NCBI GenBank assembly: GCA_025966435.1
Contig: JAICRQ010000140.1
Coordinates: 1-8,114 of the forward strand
DNA length: 8,114 bases
Direction of reading: 5' to 3'
From: Anaerolineales bacterium
GTDB lineage: Bacteria > Chloroflexota > Anaerolineae > Anaerolineales > Villigracilaceae
Both the position numbers and the translations under genes were made by a program. Positions 1-4,955 of this stretch are shown in pieces; within the stretch, counting starts at the first letter, position 1; the number at the start of each line of letters is the position of its first letter. Under the pieces are notes generated by a model. The model was not told the origin of the DNA, did no database searches, and worked only from the letters and a program-made list of their open reading frames with translations.

Positions 1-513
1 CGCGAGTTGCTGAGCATAACTGTACCAATTGGGATCGTCGAGCGCCGTCGAAAGCCCATCGATCGGATGTAATAATCCCAGCAGCGCCGCCAGTTCAAGA
101 TCAGGGCGGGAAAGCAGCACCAGGTCCGGCAATGCGCCAGGCGCTGCCGCGCTGGTTACAGACAGCGCATTGAGCATGTCACCTTCTGCCTCTGCCTGTT
201 TGACGCGAACTTCGATCGGGAGATCCGAATGCTGAGATTCGAATTCCGCCAGTCGTTCGGCGAGTAATTCTGCCGCGGGGTTTTCTGCAGCAAGATTAAA
301 TTGCGCCGGTAACCAGACGCGCAGACCAGAGGATCTCGGCTCGGCGGGCGCGGTCCCCGTCGGCAGTGGAGGCGGCGTGGAGGTCACGACCGCAGTGCGC
401 GTGGGAACGGGTGAGGGCGGCGTGAGGGAAGCGAGAAGCGGCTCCAGCGAGGCGCATCCCGCGCTGAACAGGAAACCAAGAGAAACGACCAGTCGGAGAA
501 TACGCGGCATCAT
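1..513 (-). CDS. ABC transporter substrate-binding lipoprotein (family 1 type), N-terminal part only
   Basis: The reading frame is open to the left window edge, so only the first 171 residues are visible. It starts at ATG 513 or at the immediately following in-frame ATG 510. A hydrophobic signal segment (residues about 5-17) ends in FSAGC, a plausible though not ideal lipobox (Ser instead of Leu/Val at -3) with Cys20 as the lipidated residue. A Thr/Pro/Ala linker (about 30-60) is followed by the start of a globular domain at LRVWLP (64-69), continuing with LLAERLAEFE (83-92) and ALPDLVLLSR (127-136). This matches the first lobe of extracellular solute-binding proteins that feed ABC importers, of the sugar type and not the oligopeptide type. 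Its ATG overlaps the TAA of the upstream M42 gene by one base (TAATG), and I see no Shine-Dalgarno, so translation is probably coupled. No permease or ATPase gene is visible; these may lie to the left. The family is likely; the substrate is unknown. Confidence 0.75.
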   Translation of the reverse strand, partial: MMPRILRLVVSLGFLFSAGCASLEPLLASLTPPSPVPTRTAVVTSTPPPLPTGTAPAEPRSSGLRVWLPAQFNLAAENPAAELLAERLAEFESQHSDLPIEVRVKQAEAEGDMLNALSVTSAAAPGALPDLVLLSRPDLELAALLGLLHPIDGLSTALDDPNWYSYAQQLA

Positions 514-1514
514 TACAGATCAATCGACGTGCGCAACACCGCAGTCAGCAGCTTGATAGCGTTCTGCACGTCGGAATAATCCACCATTTCCGATGGCGAA
601 TGCACATAACGAACCGGCACAGAAATACAGCCAGCCGGCACACCGGCGCGGGTGAGCTGGATCGCTTTGGCATCCGTGCCGCCGATCAACAGCACCTCGC
701 GCTGGTAAGGGATCCGATTCTTCTCCGCGGCGCGAATCATCCACTGCACAATCCGCGGATCAGCGATCATCCCCACATCCTGGATCTTGATACAGGGACC
801 TTTCCCGAGAGCCATCTCCATCCGAAGTGCGTTAGGGGTATCGCCAGAGGGAGTCACATCCAGGGCAATTCCAATATCGGGGTCGACACCATAGGCTGAC
901 GTCGCTGCCCCTCGGACGCCGACTTCCTCCTGTGTGGTGAAGACAAAGTATAGATCATACGGTGTGGACTTGAGTGCGCGTAAGGTCTCAATGGCGATGA
1001 GCACACCCACGCGGTTATCCATAGATTTTGCGACGAGGCGATTCCCCAAGTCACTATACTGGCGGTCGAACGCGCCGATATCACCAATTTTCACCGGGCT
1101 ATCTTTTGGGCTGGTCGCGCCCACATCGATATAGACCTTATCCAGGGTCGGCAATTCGTTGATGTGATCGAGGCGGTCGAAGCCGACGATGCCCTGTGTG
1201 CCATTCAAAAAGCGGACGCGCCCACCAACCACATATCTGCGAAACACACCGCCGATCGGGGAAAAACGGATGAACCCATTTTCATCCACGTGGCTGACGA
1301 TGACACCGATCTCGTCCATATGCGCCGCGATCATGACCTTCTTTGTCTCACGCGCTGCCCTGGTCGGGCGCTTCCTTACGATCAGATTGCCCAGCGCATC
1401 GACCCTCACCTCATCCGCCAGGGCTTCCACTTCGCTGCGCACGATCTTGCGAACGTCATCTTCATAACCGGAGGGTCCGAATGTTTCGGTGAGTGTTTGG
1501 AGGAGTTTTTTCAC
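513..1514 (-). CDS. M42 family metallo-aminopeptidase (copy 1, most typical)
   Basis: A 333-residue cytoplasmic protein of normal length for peptidase family M42 (TET/FrvX/YsdC-type aminopeptidases), which remove N-terminal residues from short peptides and usually form 12-subunit tetrahedral particles. All expected active-site residues are present: His65 and Asp67 in AHMDEIG, the bridging Asp166 in SMDNRVG, the general base Glu196 and ligand Glu197 in QEEVG, Asp219 in ALDVTPSGD, and His305 in RYVHSPSEM. The region between about 73 and 160 would be the inserted dimerisation domain. There is no signal peptide. The start is GTG, chosen because a good AAGGA ribosome binding site lies 6 bases upstream and the protein then begins at the usual family position. 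It lies 31 bases after the S51 gene and overlaps the solute-binding protein gene by one base. Some M42 proteins are labelled endoglucanases in databases; nothing here supports that. Confidence 0.93.
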   Translation of the reverse strand: MKKLLQTLTETFGPSGYEDDVRKIVRSEVEALADEVRVDALGNLIVRKRPTRAARETKKVMIAAHMDEIGVIVSHVDENGFIRFSPIGGVFRRYVVGGRVRFLNGTQGIVGFDRLDHINELPTLDKVYIDVGATSPKDSPVKIGDIGAFDRQYSDLGNRLVAKSMDNRVGVLIAIETLRALKSTPYDLYFVFTTQEEVGVRGAATSAYGVDPDIGIALDVTPSGDTPNALRMEMALGKGPCIKIQDVGMIADPRIVQWMIRAAEKNRIPYQREVLLIGGTDAKAIQLTRAGVPAGCISVPVRYVHSPSEMVDYSDVQNAIKLLTAVLRTSIDL

Positions 1515-1520
1515 AGAGGT

Positions 1521-1525
1521 TCCTT
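1521..1525 (-). promoter_or_regulatory. Ribosome binding site of M42 copy 1 (supports a GTG start)
   Basis: On the minus strand AAGGA lies 6 bases before GTG at 1514-1512. This is the clearest Shine-Dalgarno in the window and is the reason for accepting GTG as the start, since no ATG is placed suitably. Confidence 0.7.
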
Positions 1526-1545
1526 CAATGAGGTGTTATGAAACG

Positions 1546-2256
1546 TTAGTTGAACGTCAATATCTGACCGTCTGAATAGCTTGCCTTGCCATCCCGAGCA
1601 AACACATGGACTTTACTTTTTCCCTTGACCGTCCATTCCCCGTTAAGTTTGCCGATGACTGCCGTATCTTCATCTACTCCAATCATACGCTCGTCTTTCT
1701 TGAGACCGCGCTGCAAACCAAAGACAACCGGCTTCCACACACCCGGGATCGCATCAAAGTGGGGAATGATAAACGTGGCGGGGACAATCCCGAAGCCTTC
1801 CTGCGTGCCCGCCAGGCGAAAGCTTGGCATCCGTTTGCCAAGGATCATGGCACCCGCGGAGCAGCCTGCATAGATGGCACCTCGCTCCCAGGCTCGCTGT
1901 GCAGCAGCCCAAGCAAGGCTGCCTTTCATGGTCTCATATAAATAACTGGGATCGCCGCCAGAAAAGTAGATGAGATCCGCGGTTTCGAGGTTCGGCTCCC
2001 AGCACGGGTCGTTGGCAGAGGCGCGGTCGATGATACGCACAGGTTCCACCTCCGCGCCCAGCGCCGTGAAATGCTGGACTCCCATGTTCAGCCAGCGATT
2101 GACGCTGCTATCGCCTTCCTTTCCCGCGGCGGTCGGCAGGCAAGCCACGCGCGGTTTGCGCCCGTTCAAAGACAGGCTATCCAGCAGAAAACGATCCACA
2201 TCTTTCATCACGGGCAGATATTCACCGGAACCAACAAGATTGATCAATCCATTCAT
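1546..2256 (-). CDS. Peptidase S51 / cyanophycinase-like serine hydrolase (class I glutamine amidotransferase fold)
   Basis: A 236-residue protein without signal peptide, the length of peptidase E (aspartyl dipeptidase). It begins with a beta strand and Gly-rich turn (INLVGSGEY, 5-13), has CLPTAAGKEGD (39-49), the FSGGDPSYL segment (98-106), and the nucleophile elbow GCSAGAM with Ser133. His166 in IIPHFD and Glu196 in GVDEDTAV are the likely remaining catalytic residues; the Ser-His-Glu set and the DEDTA motif resemble cyanophycinase more than classical peptidase E, which uses Asp. Family S51 enzymes cut Asp-X dipeptides or beta-aspartyl-arginine from cyanophycin. Its place between M42 aminopeptidase genes suggests a peptide-degrading role for Asp-containing or isopeptide substrates that M42 enzymes handle poorly; this is inference. 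The ATG is preceded by AGGTG 4 bases upstream, but both sit in a possible hairpin (2248-2274). It lies 53 bases after M42 copy 2. Confidence 0.82.
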   Translation of the reverse strand: MNGLINLVGSGEYLPVMKDVDRFLLDSLSLNGRKPRVACLPTAAGKEGDSSVNRWLNMGVQHFTALGAEVEPVRIIDRASANDPCWEPNLETADLIYFSGGDPSYLYETMKGSLAWAAAQRAWERGAIYAGCSAGAMILGKRMPSFRLAGTQEGFGIVPATFIIPHFDAIPGVWKPVVFGLQRGLKKDERMIGVDEDTAVIGKLNGEWTVKGKSKVHVFARDGKASYSDGQILTFN

Positions 2257-2274
2257 AGGTCACCTATAAATAAA
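2248..2274 (-). promoter_or_regulatory. Candidate start-codon hairpin of the S51 gene
   Basis: In the mRNA (minus strand) the bases 2274-2263 can pair with 2259-2248 around a UGA triloop (2262-2260), giving a 12-bp helix with nine Watson-Crick pairs and three G-U wobbles; the five pairs next to the loop are all Watson-Crick. The 5' arm holds the AGG of the Shine-Dalgarno and the 3' arm holds the AUG (2256-2254), so the folded form would hide both. The helix is mostly A-U, so it would be only marginally stable, which would fit a temperature- or translation-dependent switch. It could also be chance in an AT-rich leader. Confidence 0.4.
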
Positions 2275-2309
2275 GTAAAAAGTAGATAGGTAAACAGGTA
2301 TACATATTC

Positions 2310-3359
2310 TTAACGAACGGCAACTAAATCTGGTGTGATACGCTCTAGCGCCGCATGGAGCAAGTTGAGCGTGTGCTTCCAATCCTCTATGCGCGCGATG
2401 CTGACGGGGCTATGGGTATAACGATGCGGGACGGAGACCGACACCGTCGGAATACCGGCAAGTGAGCGCTGGATCGCGCCCGAGTCTGTGCCTCCGCCTC
2501 CGGGCTGGCGGATCTGGTAGGGTATTCCTTCCGCTTCGGCGGTCTCGCGTAAGAAGCGAACGAGCCGCGGGTCGTGCAGGGTGGAGCCGTCTGCTACGTA
2601 GATCGCGGGGCCAAGCCCGAGCTTTGTGTTGTAACTCACGTTCTCGCTGCCATCGTGCAGAGGCAGGTCGTTGGCAGGAGTCGAATCGATGGCGATGGCG
2701 AGATCGGGGTTGAAATACTGTGCTGCGACTTTCGCCCCGCGCAGTCCGATCTCCTCCTGGACGGAGAACGCCGCGCACAGATCAATATTGGATGGCGCCT
2801 GCTTCACCAGCTCGATCAACGTCGCGACGCCAATGCGGTCGTCAATGGACTTCGCCAGGATGGAAGGTCCCACGCGGCGGAACCTCGTTGCAAACCCTGC
2901 GCAGTCACCGACCGTTGCCTTGCCGGAAAGTCCAAGATCGATGCGCAACGAGTCAAGAGGCACTTTTCTGGTGTACTCGTCCGCGCTCATCAAATGGATA
3001 GGCTTGGCACCAATGACTCCAGGCATGTGGTCTCTGCCTACTAACACCTGCTTCCCCACTAGAACCCGCACATCTATCCCGCCGACTGTTTCAAAGCGAT
3101 AGAGCCCTTCGCCATCCTCGTCCAAGATCAGGAAGCCGACTTCATCCATGTGGGCGTCGAGCATGACCCGGGCGCGTTTGCGTCCGCGCCCGTTCCTGGT
3201 GACGAGGACATTTCCTACTGTATCAACCTTCACGTCATCCGCATACGGCTTCACTTCCTCCAGAACGATCTTGCGCACCTCGCCCTCATCCCCGGAGACC
3301 GCGATGACATTACAAAGTCTTTCGAGAAGCTTCAGTTGGGGTGTCCCAAAGGTTGGCAT
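2310..3359 (-). CDS. M42 family metallo-aminopeptidase (copy 2)
   Basis: A 349-residue cytoplasmic M42 peptidase with intact catalytic set: His70 and Asp72 in AHMDEVG, bridging Asp173 in KSIDDRIG, Glu202 and Glu203 in QEEIGLRG, Asp225 in AIDSTPAND, and His316 in HRYTHSP; GGGGTDSGAI (287-296) is the usual glycine-rich segment near the C-terminus. It is clearly paralogous to the copies on either side but not a recent duplicate: the sequences differ throughout outside the motifs. The ATG at 3359 has no recognisable Shine-Dalgarno; the 30 bases before it are pyrimidine-rich in the mRNA. A slightly later start is possible, because the family alignment begins around LKLLERL (residues 9-15), but no better start signal was seen. 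It lies 32 bases after M42 copy 3 and is probably in the same transcript. Substrate preference cannot be read from sequence by eye. Confidence 0.92.
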   Translation of the reverse strand: MPTFGTPQLKLLERLCNVIAVSGDEGEVRKIVLEEVKPYADDVKVDTVGNVLVTRNGRGRKRARVMLDAHMDEVGFLILDEDGEGLYRFETVGGIDVRVLVGKQVLVGRDHMPGVIGAKPIHLMSADEYTRKVPLDSLRIDLGLSGKATVGDCAGFATRFRRVGPSILAKSIDDRIGVATLIELVKQAPSNIDLCAAFSVQEEIGLRGAKVAAQYFNPDLAIAIDSTPANDLPLHDGSENVSYNTKLGLGPAIYVADGSTLHDPRLVRFLRETAEAEGIPYQIRQPGGGGTDSGAIQRSLAGIPTVSVSVPHRYTHSPVSIARIEDWKHTLNLLHAALERITPDLVAVR

Positions 3360-3391
3360 AGAGTAAGAGATAAGTGAGTAGAGAGTGGGGA

Positions 3392-4453
3392 TTAGTCCCA
3401 GACGATTGTTTCGATAAAGTTTTCTTCAAGAGCGGCGATGAACTCCGCCAGCAAACGGCCTGTACGCTGGATATCTTTCAGTGAAACGGATTCAACCGGC
3501 GTGTGCATGTAGCGGATCGGGAACTCTACGAGGGCGGTAGGAATCCCTTCGGCAGTGACCTGGATCGCGAACGCGTCTGTGCCGGAGTGCGAAACCGTCA
3601 CGTCGAGGAACCAGGGAATCTCCAATCTCTCCGCCAGTTCTTTGAGCTTTTTATGCAGAAAGGGATGCATGTTCGGACCTATACACAGACCGACCCCCTT
3701 CCCCATCGCGGAGGTCTGCCAGCCACTGGCGCCCGGTCCTTTGGCAAAGCTGCCATCCACCACAATTGCCATCTGCGGGCGAAGTTCGAATGCGGAAGTA
3801 TAGGCGCCCAGGAGAGTCGTTTCCTCCTGCACAGTTGCCACTGCCCACACATCCCAGAGGTGAGGCTTGTTCTTTAATTCTTCCAGGCAGATCGTCAGGG
3901 CGGCGATGGAGGCGCGATTGTCCACCGAATGACCGGAGAGCACCTCCCCCGCCAGTTCCAATGGCTCGTTTGCAAACGAAACCAGATCACCAACGCGAAC
4001 TTTCTTGGCTACATCGCGCGGCAGGAGACCTGTATCCACCAGTAAATGTTCGATGAGGATTTTCTCGCCAACGGATTCGGGCAGGAAGTGCGCTGGCGGC
4101 AGAACGATCACGCCTGGCAATTCCTCATTGCTTCCCGAAGCATGGACAGTCACTGGAGCGCCCGGCAGCACGCGCACATCGATTCCCCCGACCCGGGTAA
4201 CGTGAAGAAAGCCATCCACGATCCTGGATACCCGCAGCCCGATCGCATCCATGTGTGTAGCGATCATCAGAGAAGGACGCGGCGATGTACCAGTTCCCCG
4301 CTTCAATCCATGCAGAGAACCAACACGGCTGAGGTTGATTTCATCCACCAACGGACGCCACTTCTCGATGATAAGGTCGGCAACAGGGCTTTCATAGCCG
4401 GAAAGGCCTGAAACAGAGATCAGTGACTTCAGAAATGGAAGGATGTCTGTCAT
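3392..4453 (-). CDS. M42 family metallopeptidase (copy 3, most divergent)
   Basis: A 353-residue M42 peptidase. The metal and catalytic residues are all kept: His67 and Asp69 in THMDAIG, bridging Asp178 in HSVDNR, Glu210 and Glu211 in VQEET, Asp233 in VVDGS, and His317 in RYMHTPVE; SGTDAFAI (290-297) is the glycine-rich segment. It departs from the other two copies in several places that are usually conserved: the N-terminal Gly-Asn-Leu motif is VGSLHG (44-49), DEIG/DEVG is DAIG, and the QEE segment continues TTLLGA instead of (V/I)G(V/L)RGA. It may therefore have a different substrate or assemble with the other copies as a mixed particle. The ATG at 4453 directly abuts the TAA of the stalk-protein gene with no bases between, and no Shine-Dalgarno is visible, so translation probably depends on reinitiation after the upstream gene. 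Confidence 0.9.
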   Translation of the reverse strand: MTDILPFLKSLISVSGLSGYESPVADLIIEKWRPLVDEINLSRVGSLHGLKRGTGTSPRPSLMIATHMDAIGLRVSRIVDGFLHVTRVGGIDVRVLPGAPVTVHASGSNEELPGVIVLPPAHFLPESVGEKILIEHLLVDTGLLPRDVAKKVRVGDLVSFANEPLELAGEVLSGHSVDNRASIAALTICLEELKNKPHLWDVWAVATVQEETTLLGAYTSAFELRPQMAIVVDGSFAKGPGASGWQTSAMGKGVGLCIGPNMHPFLHKKLKELAERLEIPWFLDVTVSHSGTDAFAIQVTAEGIPTALVEFPIRYMHTPVESVSLKDIQRTGRLLAEFIAALEENFIETIVWD

Positions 4454-4891
4454 TTAAGGGGTGGGAGGGAATTCGGTGATCGTAGGAGAAGGTGTAATTG
4501 TCGGTGATGAGGTATTCGAAGGTGTACTGGTCAGACTCGGAGTTAAAGATGGAGTCAACGAAGGCGTAAGAGAGGGGGTTAATGTCGATGAGGGAGTAAA
4601 TGAGGCCGGCACGAAAGGAGTTAACGAAGTTGTGCTTGTCGGTGTGGTGGTGGGCGTGAAGGTGGGGGTATCGGTAACCGTGCTGGTAAAAACGGTTGAC
4701 GTTGGACTGAACGTCGGGGAGGCAGGCGTCATCGTCAGAGTAAATGTGGGGGTCACAGAGGGGGTTAAGTCGGACGGGGTTGGTGCGAGGGCGATGGCGA
4801 CCCAGCCGATGCAGTAACAAGGAATGGTAGCAAGTGTGATGGCGAGCAATGCGAGTCGGCGGCGCGCTACAGCATCTGAGGCTTCAAACAT
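4454..4891 (-). CDS. Membrane-anchored Thr/Pro/Ser-rich stalk protein of unknown function
   Basis: I do not recognise a family. The product is 145 residues from ATG 4891: a basic N-terminus (Arg10-12), one hydrophobic segment (about 13-36), then 109 residues made almost wholly of Thr, Pro, Ser and small or hydrophobic residues. After Arg12 there is no basic residue, and only Asp41, Asp74 and Glu140 are charged. The hydrophobic segment ends in Ala-Leu-Ala followed by Pro37; Pro at +1 blocks signal peptidase I, so the protein probably stays anchored with its tail outside and could be O-glycosylated. The tail includes four LTPS repeats (104-119) and has no folded domain at its end, so it is a stalk without a head. 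A longer frame starting at TTG 4927 exists, but a TATAAT box lies inside that extension, 9 bases before ATG 4891, so the shorter start is preferred. It heads the minus-strand gene row and abuts M42 copy 3. Confidence 0.65.
   Translation of the reverse strand: MFEASDAVARRRLALLAITLATIPCYCIGWVAIALAPTPSDLTPSVTPTFTLTMTPASPTFSPTSTVFTSTVTDTPTFTPTTTPTSTTSLTPFVPASFTPSSTLTPSLTPSLTPSLTPSLTSTPSNTSSPTITPSPTITEFPPTP
4535..4582 (-). repeat. Four tandem 12-base units encoding Leu-Thr-Pro-Ser
   Basis: Four consecutive 12-base units encode LTPS (residues 104-119 of the stalk protein) and a partial, altered fifth follows (LTSTPS). The units differ strongly at synonymous positions: Leu is TTA, CTT, TTG and TTA; Pro is CCC, CCT, CCA and CCG; Ser includes both TCN and AGT codons. 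The repeat is thus conserved as protein and not as DNA. Confidence 0.8.
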
Positions 4892-4900
4892 GATGGTTCG

Positions 4901-4906
4901 ATTATA
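4901..4906 (-). promoter_or_regulatory. -10 box TATAAT of the minus-strand operon
   Basis: A perfect TATAAT on the minus strand lies 9 bases before the ATG at 4891, so initiation about 7 bases downstream would give a message with a leader of only two or three bases. The -35 region (about 4923-4929) is a poor match to TTGACA. The box lies inside the palindrome GATTATAATC (4900-4909), which also presents TATAAT on the plus strand (4903-4908). Confidence 0.55.
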
Positions 4907-4942
4907 ATCTATCCATTCACAGAACAAATGTGCAATAACGGG

Positions 4943-4948
4943 TACAAT
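4943..4948 (+). promoter_or_regulatory. -10-like box TACAAT upstream of sbcC
   Basis: TACAAT lies 7 bases before the ATG at 4956, a spacing that would start transcription at or next to the start codon. No Shine-Dalgarno is present before this ATG, in agreement with a leaderless message. The -35 region is weak (AGAACA at 4921-4926 with a 16-base spacer matches TTGACA only in its ACA). The TATAAT at 4903-4908 is an alternative plus-strand -10 box and would give a leader of about 40 bases. Confidence 0.45.
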
Positions 4949-4955
4949 TCCACTT

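Noticed and set aside
29..235. Plus-strand Ser-rich 68-codon frame at the left edge
   Set aside because: Antisense to the solute-binding protein frame, which has a signal peptide and recognisable domain motifs.
2574..3102. Long plus-strand open frames opposite M42 copy 2
   Set aside because: Compositional shadows of a GC-rich gene with strong M42 motifs on the other strand; no family features in their translations.
4461..4817. Plus-strand Val/Gly-rich open frame of 118 codons
   Set aside because: It is the exact antisense of the Thr/Pro-rich stalk gene; reversed ACN and CCN codons give Gly and Val codons automatically. It has no start signal or recognisable domain.
4392..4820. Minus-strand 142-codon frame overlapping the stalk gene and M42 copy 3
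   Set aside because: It is a shifted frame of the stalk-encoding DNA, His/Tyr/Asp/Pro-rich without any domain, and it overlaps two better supported genes.
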